DNA from: Zea mays
Lineage: Eukaryota > Streptophyta > Magnoliopsida > Poales > Poaceae
Assembly: GCF_902167145.1 (NCBI RefSeq)
Contig: NC_050098.1
Location: 83,058,207 to 83,122,206, forward strand
DNA length: 64,000 nucleotides
Direction: 5' to 3'
Positions 21,690-35,589 of this stretch are shown here, in pieces (position 1 is the stretch's first letter; every line of letters begins with the position of its first letter). The position numbers and the translations under genes were made by a program. The notes under the pieces were generated by a model. That model made no database searches and had not been told where the DNA came from. It was given only the letters and a program-made list of their open reading frames with translations.

Positions 21690-23400
21690 AATGCCCGAGT
21701 GAAGCTCTATGTCATGAACAGCAGCGATGTCACGGTCGCCGTGACCTCGCCTTCGTGCGTTGCTCGCATTGCTCCGCATCGTCATCGAGTCTCCTTGCAA
21801 GCTTGTGGTTCAGCCAAAACCTTGCTTGCGTGCGAGTGGAGAACCTCGACGAAGTAAGTAATGAAGAGTAAGCTGTCCCTTTTGTTTTCCAACTATTATT
21901 AGGCGATATCTTGTAAGGCGTTGAATGTTGGTAAAGTTTATTATTCATATGTAGTGGCGTGAACGCGTGTGTGAATCGAGGAAATAACTGAGTTATGTTG
22001 ATTGGATGTGATGTGTAAATTTAAAAATAGTAGGTTTGTGTGTAGGGTGTATTATTGAACATGTATGTCGATGTATTATAATAGTGATTGCGTTAAAGTC
22101 GTTTGAAGTATTTTGAATGCATGACGAAGATGGTTGCGTTCGACATAGGGAAAGAGACAGGTTGTGCGATAAAAAGGCTAGATTGATTTTATAGGTCGTA
22201 TGAAAAACGTTCTATTAAGTGTATACGTCGAGTATGTTAAATGGATCCTACGTATGTAGAGTGTAGGGTATTGGTTAGGCGAAGAATAGGGTGGTAGACG
22301 AATATGCGATGTACAGTCAAGCAACGATTGAAGTGCAACTCATGCGTCATGTGATTAAAAAGTAGAACACATATGCGTTGTATGACCGTGATTGAATTGT
22401 AGTGCGAAGGATAGGTTTTACTATTTTAAACGGTTAGTCGGCAGACTCGATCAGTAAAGCTAAAATTGATTATGCAATTTAGATGAGGTGACGACCTGCC
22501 GTAGTAGTCGTCGCCTTCTCTATGTTTTCGAGTCGGATAAATACCATAGGCAATTAATTGTTGATACCCAAAGATTGTTAGAAACAAGTAGTCATGCTCT
22601 ACCTATTGCGTCAAAGGAAATATGGTATGTTGATTAATTGGGAGTTAAGTGACCTAATATAGAAAAGTAGTTAAGAAAACTAATCGAATTAATTTTAGCT
22701 ATATTTTAAGTTAAGATGTCTAAAATGGTGAAACTAGTTTTGTTGGTCTCATAGTGTTATGATTGAGAAAAATATGAACTTGTGTATGAATTACTATTTT
22801 TTATGTTGTGTTAGCCAATGCTTGTTAAATAGAGGAATTGAATTGCGTTAAGTAATTGTTATATGTAGGTGTTTCCAGTACTTCTAGTGGTTGCAAGTTA
22901 ATTAGTAGACTCTCTATATGACGCTAGATGTCTAGGTAGAATTCTGAAATTTGTGTTGCCCAAATTGTCGAGTTAGAGGTTTAATTCGATTGATGCCGAT
23001 TAAGTGACTGAAAATAACTAGTAAAGAAGTTGTAGATGTAAAACTAGAAACTAGTATGCATATGTCCTCGTATGATGTTGTGGTCTAAATGCGTATGTTT
23101 ATGGTCGTGGATGAAAAGTAGTAGTGCTCAGGTGATGTCTAAGTTAAAATGCAAACTATTAGTGAAAAGCGCTTCCATATTGATTGTTATAGAGGATGCA
23201 TTGTTAATTGAGTATGGTACTTTTAGTGCGCAAAATAACTTGTATAAAAATTAGTAAGTCTACATGTTAGTTCTCACTTAGTTATTTTAACTCTAACAAT
23301 TGTCAAAGTGTTAGAATAATTCAAGTCTCTAGAATATGGCAATTCTTGAATCGTTTAGGAGCTGAAATTTATTAATTTCTGTTTTGGGCTGCACGCACTG

Positions 23401-24310
23401 TTTTAGTTGTGCTGTATGTTTGATGAACTAAATTATATTTTCTGTAGATATGTGCTATAGAAAAGTTGTAGACAACTCTATTATCTTACTTGTGTAAAAA
23501 TTTGACAGGCGTAAGTCTGATCGTTTACGAGTTATACTTTTTACAAATTCAGTAACTGAATCTGTCCAAATTCTGTACAGATTTCAGAAACTGCATTGTT
23601 TGCTTAAGTTAATGTTAGAATCAGTCATTGTCGATTATAAGAAAGTTGTAGGTGCTTTTCTTATCTTGCTTGTGTTAAAATTTCATAACTAAAGGCCTGA
23701 CGGTTTAAGAGTTATGAATTTTTCAACTTGATTGCTGTGTTCTGTCCACCGTCAGAACAGATTTTGAAAACTGCGTCGTTTGATTCAGTTAGGCACAGAA
23801 TTACTTTTTGATGATTATAAAAGTTATGTAGTGCAATTGCCAAGCTTTCCAAAAAGTCTTGGATCACTATTTTTGGTAGTCTGAAGATTAAGTTATGGAT
23901 GTTTAAAGTCTGAAGACTGAATCTGTCCAGTTCTGGACAGCACAGCCTTCATAGTATATTTTACCCTTGATACATGCTAAACCAGCCAAGGATGTTTATA
24001 AATAATTTGTAGAACATTTAATTAGCTTTCCAGAAAGTCTAGGATCACTTTGTTTGGATGTCCGAATCTTTTGTTGTGAATTTTTGAAGCTGCAAGTCTG
24101 AATCTGTCCAAATCTGGACAGATCTGCTGTGTTTGCACAATTCGACCTTGCTAAGTGTTTAATCAGATTGTGATGACAATACCAAAGTTGTAGAGCACTT
24201 TTTAAGCTTTCCCGAAAGTCCTAGTTTGATATTTTTGGACTAACCATTGAAGAGTTATGATTAAAACAAGCAACTGCTGTATTGCTGTCCAAAAATTCTG
24301 CTAGTGCTCA
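23401..24310. repeat. Five-unit array with 180-bp period in the G LTR
   Basis: The marker TCTGTCC (TGCTGTCC in the last unit) stands at 23561, 23741, 23922, 24103 and 24283, spaced 180, 181, 181 and 180 bp. A second marker (GTTGTAG-like) recurs near 23464, 23644, 23824, 24004 and 24186 at the same period. The units are strongly diverged in between. Shared sub-motifs are AAGTTGTAG, AGCTTTCC.AAAGTC, GAGTTATG and CTGTCCAAA.CTGGACAG. The 3' LTR copy lies at about 34432-35340. Confidence 0.8.
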
Positions 24311-26328
24311 TTTGATTGTTAGTTCACCCGTTTGGCTAAAAATGTTTGGTTAGCACTTAAATAAATGTAGACTTGCCATGACTAAGCTTAATGTTGCCTA
24401 AGTGTCCTGTTTTATATGTTTCTTCTCTAGTTGATTGTAATATAGGAGTTCATAGACATGAATGCCTAGGTCCTATTTAAACTTACATTGTATTGGTTGC
24501 TTTTGTACGGTCAATAGAAGAACAAATGAACGATTAAGGTGAGCGTATTAAATGTGTGTACTTGTGATGTCGTGGTCATGTTGCGTAAATAAATAAAATA
24601 TTGTCATCTTTTTAATGGTGTTAATGCTGAACGTCGATAATGTGTAGATAACTAAAGCAAACATATGGTTGTTACGGTGTCTTCCATTTTATTGTTTAGT
24701 TCGCCACGGTGTCCTTGTATATCTTGTGCTACTTTTGTGCTACTTTTAGTATATTCATACATATGCATCTTGCATCTCATTTAGGACCGAGAGATGACGC
24801 TCATGCAAGTGGTGTGGTGCCAACCACAAGATGCCGTTGGTGGACGACCTGAAGAATGGACATAACCAGTGAATGCTCGCCAAGCGAGTACCCTCCCCCA
24901 GCAAACACTATCTAAGTGTTAAATTAAAGGCAAGCCCCGGTTTTATGCATAACCTGTTACTTATGCTATTTTACTACACTTATTGATTGTAGGATTGAAT
25001 ATGCACTTAAGTGTAGGAGTTGTTTGAAACCTTAGTTGCATGATCTCAGGAATCTCATTGAGATGAATACTAGTATGCTAAGTCGAGTAGCTGCTTACTA
25101 TTTAGGGATCGCGGTAGAAGTCGAGTGATTTTTCTAGCACTCGCGCGAGGTCAGGACATTGATTGTACCCACTTTCATATCATACTGATGTTGGGTTGTG
25201 GGCAACAATCCATGGGGATTGGTTGTTCACGGGATAAAAATCTGAATAAGGATTAAGGTGTGGTACCGTGAGTCAAGCGTTTGAACGTACTAAACATATA
25301 CCGAGAAATATGGTAAATCGGTAAGCCTAGTACCTGATTGAACCTGGCAGCAGATTGCCCTCCTCACACGACCTGAGACGAGGTCTCCCATTCCGGTTAT
25401 GGTGGGTACAAGTGCGGTCACTGCACGACGGCAGTCGGGGTCAGTGAGGCATTGTACGCCAAGGCGGTGAGCCCCTCTCTGTTGATGGGGAATCGATGGG
25501 GACGGTTGATGTGTGTGGGGACGGAGTGCCCCTACATGTCGTGTGTTTAGGTTTACCTTGCAAGGTTTAAAAACTCGATTCGAATCGTCTGCTTGTTGCA
25601 GCTAATGAGACTGCTTGATCCATGCTGCTACATTGAGTAAGCAGTGGAAATGAGTTGACTGGCAAAAAGGTTGATTGCTTAAAAATGTTTGATATCATGT
25701 ATGAGTAGCTAGGTACTCATCTAGTTTAAAAGGATCATACTAAAACTTGAAAAGCTAAAACTTGATTTTAGACTCAACTAGTGCTTTTGGCAAACCAAAC
25801 CCCTCAGCCAAACAGCTGCATGTCTAGAGGTAGAGGAGTAGACTCCTCACACTGGGTAAGTCTAGCGGAGTATTAGTATACTCAGCCTTGCTTGTGGCAT
25901 AATTTTTGCAGGTACCTCCTTGCTTTAGTTGATGGTGTGACTTGGCTTTCGTCCCTGCCACCGGGACAGACGGTCGAGTGGGTTACTGCTTCCGCAGGAG
26001 AGGACCAGGAGGAGTAGCGTGGCCAGGCTTCGCCATGTTACTCGGGTTTTCTCCGTTAGTTATTTCCGCTGCATTAAAATTTATGGTTATTATTTCTGAA
26101 ACTCCGATAATGTAATCACTAATTATACTTATTAAATTTGTTGTATCATGCTTTATTGTATTTCTCTGTGCCTCACCTTCGAGTGAGCTAGTGGTATTCG
26201 ATCCTGGTAAGTGGCTTTATCGGACTAGATCCGAGGGACTGACAGGTTATTCCTGTTTAAGTGTGTTGCTGCTCTTATGGGTGCGACTTGGGCACTTAAG
26301 CTGGAATAATTCGGGCGGTTACGCCACA

Positions 26329-28000
26329 GCTGGTATCGGAGCGAATACCATTACGGAGAAGTCAATAAGTCATGATTACCAACCTTTTCTAAAGTAAAAC
26401 TTGCTTAGAAACCAAAGTTGGATAGATGTCAGGACGATAAGTTAGACCTAGGACGTGAAGCCTTAGGAAATAGATGGGTAGCTAGGTGGCTATATTTATA
26501 TAGGCCATAAAGGCTACTGTTACTATTAATAAGGATGCTGTAGAAGCATCCGAAAAATTAGTTAGGTCTGAGAAGACGACTAGAATGAGCATGCATCATG
26601 ATTGTTGCATTATAATTGTCTCTTGCGCATCAACATGCTTCTCTTACCTTTATTCCAATAATAAAAACTTATGAATAATGTGATGTACTGCTATGTTAGA
26701 AATGACTTACCTCGTGTCAGATTGGTAAGTCTAGTTAGGTCGTGCTATGTGTTTCTCTTGTCTCGCTATCTAGGTGGTATTGTATTTGTTCAACCTTTTT
26801 TGCAAAAACAAATGTGTCTAACCTACTCCTAAAAAGACCTCTCCAAACAACCTTGAGTTTAGCAAGTGAAACCTCCAAAAAAAACATGCTTGTGTTGGTG
26901 TTTTCGAACCCTTATGTGTTTCCCCCTTGAAGTTGCACCTGCACGGCTTGTAGACACCCATAGCTTGACCCCTAAATCGACTAAAACTTCCTTGTGCACT
27001 TGTTGTGTCAAAAAAAATTATTGTTGGTGTCTAGTTGCGCAAACCCTATCAAGGCCATGTTTCTTTCCATAAATCCTTGCCCCTAAAACTTCATAGCATT
27101 CATGTTGATCATCCAGCTGATCTTGTTGCCTACCTCTCCTTTCGCATGGATCTAGTGATCTTTTTCCTTGTGAATCATGTTGCGGCTTTATCATCCAAAT
27201 CTCGGGATCCCCTATTGAATCTGCCCCGTTATCTGGTTATCTGCTATAACCCGTTCTCAAGTATCGGATGTTGATCTGCCTAAATCTCTCATTTCTGGTC
27301 AGTCTCATACCCCTTCTTTGAGGACCATGACGCTTGTTTTATCAATTTATCTCTAAACGACATCTCTATGTGGATTAATGAATTTTGCTGTTATCTTGGG
27401 ATCTCTCATGTCTCTAAAAGCTTATCAATCTCGATCTCATGGTTGGTTCCTCCTCATATTAAATACCGTATCGATCTTTGGCTGATAATCCTCGTGATGA
27501 TCATAAAAATAGTTCTCTGAGATGAAGAAATTTCTCATGTGATGCTCTTTTGCCAACAATCTCTGCTTCAACTCCGATCACATTCTTATTTTCTGAGCCA
27601 TACTCTCATGGGCTCCATCTATTTGTGCTATGTCAATTCCGCATTGGTTATGTTTGATAATGGTGTCATGACTAACGACTGATGGTGCCGCGACGAAATC
27701 GAGAGCCTACTATGGTGCACACATGGTTGAGCTGCTCGGCACACGCTGGTATCGCGGTTAATAGTCGTGATCCATTACGAGACAATACTGATGTGTTGTC
27801 TTTTGTGGACATTCTCTCAGAGTGATCGCTGCATTTTGTCTCAATATGTCGCGATATTCTGTCCAAATCTATCTTCCATATCTCGTCAGAATACCATCTC
27901 ATGAATGTACATCTATCTTTCGCCTGGGAGTTACATGCTTCTCCACCCTTGAAGTTCCTCATTCGAATCTCGGGATGAGATTCTTTTAAGGGGGGAAGGC
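26329..28000 (+). other. G interior: PBS, noncoding DNA, polypurine tract
   Basis: The PBS at 26331 onward reads TGGTATCGGAGC, one base off the usual initiator tRNA-Met type. The body has no ORF over about 96 codons and no recognised gag or pol motif. It may be relict coding DNA, but I cannot show that. A clear polypurine tract AAGGGGGGAAGG at 27988-27999 precedes the 3' LTR. Confidence 0.75.
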
Positions 28001-30763
28001 TGTGACACCCCAGGTGTCAATTTCGCGTTATGTCGGGAGATTTATCCTAATCTCGGATGCCCAGTGAAAATTTCTATTTCTCGCTCGCGTATGTCTCTGA
28101 TTATCCAGATTATTTATCCACATTTCACCAAGTTTGGAATTATTCAATCTCAAGAACAGCCAAATTTGGAGCTGTTAAAACTTTTATTCTCGGCGCGAAT
28201 GTAATCTCAATATTCAATCTCGATTTATAAATCTCGCCTAAAGCTCATTAAATCAAACCCTCGACGACTGTTATCTGATCTGAGCCCGAATCTAATTCCT
28301 CGAACTTCGAACGATGTTCGACTATTTTAATCCGAATCCGTACACTCAAAAGAAATACTCAGTATGTCGTCCTCTGATCAAATCTTACTCGACTCAGCTT
28401 AGTATCTCTGTATCCAATCCGATTTCAAAATCAACATCGGCAACGATTTTTAAATATCACGATTCGCTTTCTCCGACTAAAAATCCAAAACCGATCAAAT
28501 CTCAGGACGGATTATTTTCGAATCACGCGTAGGGAATTATTTTCGAGCGAAATCAAATCCAACTCTCGGCCGAATTAATCGCTCAATCGTTCGTTCGTCG
28601 AAACTCTAATTCGCTCTATTCTTCGTAGAGACGAAATCCGCAGGAACATTTTTAGTCCGGAAAATAAATTAGCGCAGCCCGAATTCGTATTTTGGGCCAA
28701 GCTCAACCCAGCCCATTTGGCCCACTAAGAAAAACCCTAACCCTAGGGCTGCTTCTATAAATAGGGGTGCTCACTTGGAAATTTTCCACTCCCACCCCTC
28801 TATTTTCCCTAGCCGCCACAACCCTTTTCCCTCTCTTCTACTTCAGCCGACGCACACATTTTCGCTGTCCCCTTCTCCCACACGACAGCAAGCAGGGAGC
28901 TCGGCTCCTCCTCCTCGCCATGGTGCTCGGCCACACCGTCGGCTGGCCATGGCGCCTCCTGCATTCTTCCCCACGCTATCTTCCTCCTTCCCCGTTGCTG
29001 TCTTCACCAACACTCGCCCTCCCATGGAAACCAGCAGCCATGGCGTCCCCCTTCCCAAGCTTCCTTGCCGAGCAGCGCCGCCCTTCCGTGGATGAAGCCC
29101 GGTGCCCCTTCCAGCTTCTCCACTGCAGTAGGCACGCCGACGCCTCCCTCTGCTCCACATCCCAGCCATGGTGGCCGCCGTGCTCCCTGCTCCTCCTTTG
29201 GCGAGCGGCTGCAGCAGGGGGCCTTCTTCCCCAGCGGCGCCTCTGCTCTCCCTCCCCATGGCGCCACCCCCTGCAGCTTTCCCTCTACCTCGACGCCTCT
29301 GCTGCTCCCTGTCCTCCCCTCCATGGGCGCGAGCTCCACTTCCCATGGACGGCGCCTAGATTTTCGCGCACTCAGCCATGGCGCCCAAGCCTGCGCAGCG
29401 CCCCTCTCCGAGCTCGCCCCTTCGCTGCTCCTTCCCATGACCAGCGCCCCTGTTTCCCTCTCCCAACCGTGGACAACACCACCCCCTCCACTTCGGCTGA
29501 GGCGTGTCCAACCCCCTACGGCGCAGCTCCTCGCAGCCGAGTTTCCCCTGCAGCCCCGCATCGTTGGCGCTTCACGGGCGTTCGATGAAATGCCCGAGTG
29601 AAGCTCTATGTCATGAATAGCAGCGATGTCACGGTCGCCGTGACCTCGCCTTTGTGCGTTGCTCGCATTGCTCCGCATCGTCATCGAGTCTCCTTGCAAG
29701 CTTGTGGTTCAGCCAAAACCTTGCTTGCGTGCGAGTGGAGAACCTCGACGAAGTAAGTAATGAAGAGTAAGCTGTCCCTTTTGTTTTCCAACTATTATTA
29801 GGCGATATCTTGTAAGGCGTTGAATGTTGGTAAAGTTTATTATTCATATGTAGTGGCGTGAACGCGTGTGCGAATCGAGGAAATAACTGAGTTATGTTGA
29901 TTGGATGTGATGTGTAAATTTAAAAATAGTAGGTTTGTGTGTAGGGTGTATTATTGAACATGTATGTCGATGTATTATAATAGTGATTGCGTTAAAGTCG
30001 TTTGAAGTATTTTGAATGCATGACGAAGATGGTTGCGTTCGACATAGGGAAAGAGACAGGTTGTGCGATAAAAAGGCTAGATTGATTTTATAGGTCGTAT
30101 GAAAAACGTTCTATTAAGTGTATACGTCGAGTATGTTAAATGGATCCTACGTATGTAGAGTGTAGGGTATTGGTTAGGCGAAGAATAGGGTGGTAGACGA
30201 ATATGCGATGTACAGTCAAGCAACGATTGAAGTGCAACTCATGCGTCATGTGATTAAAAAGTAGAACACATATGCGTTGTATGACCGTGATTGAATTGTA
30301 GTGCGAAGGATAGGTTTTACTATTTTAAACGGTTAGTCGACAGACTCGATCAGTAAAGCTAAAATTGATTATGCGATTAAGATGAGGTGACGACCTGCCG
30401 TAGTAGTCGTCGCCTTCTCTATGTTTTCGAGTCGGATAAATACCATAGGCAATTAATTGTTGATACCCAAAGATTGTTAGAAACAAGTAGTCATGCTCTA
30501 CCTATTGCGTCAAAGGAAATATGGTATGTTGATTAATTGGGAGTTAAGTGACCTAATATAGAAAAGTAGTTAAGAAAACTAATCGAATTAATTTTAGCTA
30601 TATTTTAAGTTAAGATGTCTAAAATGGTGAAACTAGTTTTGTCGGTCTCATAGTGTTATGATTGAGAAAAATATGAACTTGTGTATGAATTACTATTTTT
30701 TATGCTGTGTTAGCCAATGCTTGTTAAATAGAGGAATTGATTTGCGTTAAGTAATTGTTATAT

Positions 30764-33700
30764 TGTCACACCCGGATTTAAGGGACAAAGCCGGGTGCAT
30801 CTCATACATGCGCCAAGAAGACAACATATACAATAACAGAGTGTATAGAGATAAATGTCATAAAACATCAGAGTATTTATTACATAGCGGAAGACTTATT
30901 ACAAAATAAAATAATGAATATAAAACGAACTAAGGATCGTCGGCGCAAATGTCGACTGAGAAACGCCACCTAGATCAGATCATACTCCTCGCCTTGTGGC
31001 TCCTCCTGAACCACCTGCTCTTCTCCTGTGGGGGGGTGTGAGACAGCAAGAGTGAGCTCACATACGTTCATCGCTCAACAAGTTGTGGGGAATAATGTGG
31101 CATGAACTCACCAAAGGTGGGAGTTCATGAAGTGTAAGGCTGATCAATGAAATAAAGGCTGAAGCTGAGCATTGCTTTTAAGTTGGTCAAAATTTTATTA
31201 GCAATTACTAAGTACAAGTAAATACCAACCCTTAGAAATAATAAATAAAAGTAATAATGAAATAATCCCAGATGCAATGAAATGACAGATTGAGTTTAAG
31301 TTCCATAATTTAATCATGTGAGTGTCCGAGCCGCTCATGACCGTGAGCACGGCTAGTATACCAGTTTTACACTCTGCAGAGGTTGCGCATCTTTACCCAC
31401 AAGTCGTGTTACCCATTTGCCACGGAGTTGATCAGACTCCATACACCTCTACCGAGGAAGCGAGGCAGGGTACCACTACGAGGCCTTTACAAAGTTCCAC
31501 TAGCTTCAGACTACCCGCTACAGTTTATAGGAAGCTCCAGTGCAGGGTTCTTGCCTGACCGCCATCGCAGCAAATCAACCCAAGGACCTCCCTACACTGA
31601 CCACTCCCCTACTGCCCTTGCCCCTTTCAGGTAAGGTAGCCCTCCACTAGCTTTCCTAGTTAATCAGCCAAGGGCGTCCCATTAAACCCTTGTGGTAGCA
31701 CTGTTTTCCCGGGTGGTTCTCCATGTTCCCATTAACATAATGATCTTATCATGAACATAAAATAATGAACAGATAATAGAAAGTGTAGTCATGAGTCATA
31801 AATATCTTTATACCCAAATCCACATAAAGCAATAGCATGTACTACCCCAAAATTTAGTAGTAAAACCAGTGGTGAAACAAGGTATAAAGATAGTCAAATC
31901 TAGGGTAACCTATTGGGTCCCAGCAAAATTAACCTATGCAGATCATTATGATTAATAAGAACATGAATGGGTAAAAGAAGTGATCAAGGGCACAACTTGC
32001 CTTCAATGAGCTCCTGCTCAGCTATCTCTACTTGCTGAACCTCAGAATCCTGTGTAGCTTGCTCGTCTACTCGCATCAACACAATACATACATAGTATAG
32101 CATAAATTAACATCACATCAAACATATAAATAACATATACAATAAAAACCTAGACATTAAAATAAGATCCTAGGAACTGGAATCACTAAATTTGGAGTTA
32201 TAGATTTTAAGATACGAATTTCTGAAGGTTTTATGTATTTAATACGAGATTAAGTGAAAGAATAATTTTAATGTGTTTGTCATGCCAGAACAGAGGCACT
32301 AATGGCTAGACAATAATATTACAAAAATTTAGGAACTGGAATGAACCAATTTGGAGTTCATAAGAATTTTCTACAAATTAAACAAGTTCTAACATTTATT
32401 TAGGCATTAAAACTAATTTCAAATATTAATTTCTGATTTTTTTAATACTCTCTGGGTTGGGCCTCGATTTCTGGAAAATGTAGGGGGTCTCTGGTAAAAA
32501 TTCCACAGACACAGGGGAACACCGGAGTGGACTGCGGGTTGATTCATTATAAACATAAGGGCTTATTTGACAAACGGACTCGATGAAGGGGGTACGCACG
32601 ATCTGCGACCGTCCGATCTAACTCCTACGTATCCGATTAGATTGTAGGCCACCAAATTCCAATGCCGCCAGATCGAAAACCAAGGGCCCAGGTTCATCTA
32701 CGCGGTGGCACGCCCAGGACCCTTGATCTACCCATCAACCGTCAAAAACCCGTCTTCCCCAGCGATGCCTGGGCACGGCCAACAGCGCACCCGGCTTCAG
32801 CGCGCGCGCTACCCCACGGACCGCGGACAGGGCGCCCAAGCTACGCGCGACCAGGGATAATTGTCGAGGCACGGAGTAGGGTGCTCACCGTGATAGAAAA
32901 CGAGCCCGACGCCGATGTCGCAGAGGTTACAGTCCTCGTTGGAGCGCGGCTTCGCACCGAGGCGGCCCGCCAGGAACTCGGCAAGCACCAACGCGCGGCG
33001 AGAGAGGTGGGCACGCGGAACACCGCCACCGTGCGCAGCTTCGACAGCCGAAAACCCCGCACCAGGCACTGGAATCCAGATGACGCACGACGGCTACAGA
33101 CACGAGGGTGTTCACTGGACGGAGAGGGGACTCCTACACTGGCGGCGGCGGAAGGAAAAGTGGCAAGGAGAGGAGTTGAAGGGGAGAAGCGATGAGGATC
33201 TTCGGCCTGCTTTTGAAGCCCAGAGGGGATGCAGTCGTGGTGAGCGGGGATGTCGCGAGCTCAACGACTTGCCCGCGAAGCCCGGCGAGGAAAAGGAACA
33301 GGGGGTTGTGGGTCCCAGCGTCCAGTCGCACCGGTGTTAGCCGTATCAAGCGATTGCGGAGGATGACCCACGGGTCCCGCGAGTCAGGGCTGTGTGGCTA
33401 CGCGGGGCGTGGGGTAGAGTGGGCCGCGCGTGGAGAATTTGGCCCAGCAGGCCTCCTTTCTCTTTTTCCTTTATCTTTTTCTTTTGTTTCTAAGTTTAAT
33501 TTGAATTCGAATTTTAAATTCAAAATTGTGCCAAATTTATTCTCAAATCAAATTGTGAGATTAAAAATACCAACTTTGTAAATATAATTATATTATTTAT
33601 ATTCTTATGTCCTTTTTCTTCTTCTTATTTTCAAAACCCTACTTTCAAATTTAGGGTTTTAATTCCACTTCTAATGTCCATTATCTTATTATTTTTTTCC

Positions 33701-33890
33701 TTATTATTCTATTTAATGCACAAGCATATAAAACTCCAACAAAATGCTCTTTCTTTTATTTTTACATCATTTGTTTTTAATTAAGCACTAATTATTATAT
33801 GTGTGCTCTTTCTTTTTTATGATGCAATTAAGGCACATAAAATTGAGGAGATTTCTCTATTGTTCTTTGTATACAATTTTGAGTATTACA
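30764..33890 (-). mobile_element. H: solo LTR of a Tekay-like element
   Basis: 3127 bp flanked by TATAT at 30759-30763 and 33891-33895. On the - strand it begins TGTAATACTC and ends CCGGGTGTGACA, the same end as the F LTR (53351-53360). The segment with GTGAGCACGGCTAGTATACC and CTCTGCAGAGGTTGCGCA is the reverse complement of F sequence near 45200. No internal region is left, so it is a recombination product. The GC-rich part at about 32640-33440 has open frames but no gene. Confidence 0.9.
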
Positions 33891-35589
33891 TATATGTAGG
33901 TGTTTCCAGTACTTCAAGTGGTTGCAAGTTAATTAGTAGACTCTCTATATGACGCTAGATGTCTAGGTAGAATTCTGAAATTTGTGTTGCCCAAATTGTC
34001 GAGTTAGAGGTTTAATTCGATTGATGCCGATTAAGTGACTGAAAATAACTAGTAAAGAAGTTGTAGATGTAAAACTAGAAACTAGTATGCATATATCCTC
34101 GTATGATGTTGTGGTCTAAATGCGTATGTTTATGGTCGTGGATGAAAAGTAGTAGTGCTCAGGTGATGTCTAAGTTACAATGCAAACTATTGGTGAAAAG
34201 CGTTTCCATATTGATTGTTATAGAGAATGCATTGTTAATTGAGTATGGTACTTTTAGTGTGCAAAATAACTTGTATAAAAATTAGTAAGTCTACATGTTA
34301 GTTCTCACTTAGTTATTTTAACTCTAACAATTGTCAAAGTGTTAGAATAATTCAAGTCTCTAGAATATGGCAATTCTTGAATCGTTTAGGAGCTGAAATT
34401 TATTAATTTCTGTTTTGGGCTGCACGCACTGTTTTAGTTGTGCTGTATGTTTGATGAACTAAATTGTATTTTCTGTAGATATGTGCTATAGAAAAGTTGT
34501 AGACAACTCTATTATCTTACTTGTGTAAAAATTTGACAGGCGTAAGTCTGATCGTTTACGAGTTATGCTTTTTACAAATTCAGTAACTGAATCTGTCCAA
34601 ATTCTGTACAGATTTCAGAAACTGCATTGTTTGCTTAAGTTAATGTTAGAATCAGTCATTGTCGATTATAAGAAAGTTGTAGGTGCTTTTCTTATCTTGA
34701 TTGTGTTAAAATTTCATAACTAAAGGCCTGACGGTTTAAGAGTTATGAATTTGTCAACTTGATTGCTGTGTTCTGTCCACCGTCAGAACAGATTTTGAAA
34801 ACTGCGTCGTTTGATTCAGTTAGGCACAGAATTACTTTTTGGTGATTATAAAAGTTATGTAGTGCAATTTCCAAGCTTTCCAAAAAGTCTTGGATCACTA
34901 TTTTTGGAGGTCTGAAGATTAAGTTATGGATGTTTAAAGTCTGAAGACTGAATCTGTCCAGTTCTGGACAGCACAGCCTTCATAGTATATTTTACCCTTG
35001 ATACATGCTAAACCAGCCAAGGATGTTTATAAATAATTTGTAGAACATTTAATTAGCTTTCCAGAAAGTCTAGGATCACTTTGTTTGGATGTCTGAATCT
35101 TTTGTTGTGAATTTTTGAAGCTGCAAGTCTGAATCTGTCCAAATCTGGACATATCTGCTGTGTTTGCACAATTCGACCTTGCTAAGTGTTTAATCAGGTT
35201 GTGATGACAATACCAAAGTTGTAGAGCACTTTTTAAGCTTTCCCGAAAGTCCTAGTTTGATATTTTTGGACTAACCATTGAAGAGTTATGATTAAAACAA
35301 GCAACTGTTGTATTGCTTTCCAAAAATTCTGCTAGTGCTCATTTGATTGTTAGTTCACCTGTTTGGCTAAAAATGTTTGGTTAGCACTTAAATAAATGTA
35401 GACTTGCCATGACTAAGCTTAATGTTGCCTAAGTGTCTTGTTTTATATGTTTCTTCTCTAGTTGATTGTAATATAGGAGTTCATAGACATGAATGCCTAG
35501 GTCCTATTTAAACTTACGTTGTATTGGTTGCTTTTGTACGGTCAATAGAAGAACAAATGAACGATTAAGGTGAGCGTAGTAAATGTGTG

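Larger units (their letters stand above)
20102..26328 (+). repeat. 5' LTR of G
   Basis: It starts with the palindrome TGACACC-CCA-GGTGTCA and ends CGCCACA. In order it holds a 5' AT-rich part, telomere-like repeats at 20831-20848, a TATA box at 20857-20864, a GC-rich island with an open frame (about 20880-21690), a long AT-rich leader-like stretch, a 180-bp-period array (23401-24310), and a terminal part without features. Apart from the island, 21690-26328 has no gene. Confidence 0.93.

Noticed and set aside
20944..21800. Long - strand frames (222 and 231 codons) in the GC-rich part of the G LTR, also in the 3' copy
   Set aside because: They overlap the + frame, are low-complexity, and are expected in GC-rich DNA with few stops. 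They have no domain or own promoter.
26742..27962. Small ORFs in the G interior as gag or pol remnants
   Set aside because: No motif of gag, RT or integrase could be read in any frame. I only call it noncoding or unrecognised.
32662..33340. Open frames of 177 and 141 codons in solo LTR H
   Set aside because: GC-rich LTR sequence with overlapping frames on both strands and no recognisable protein. H is a solo LTR with defined borders.
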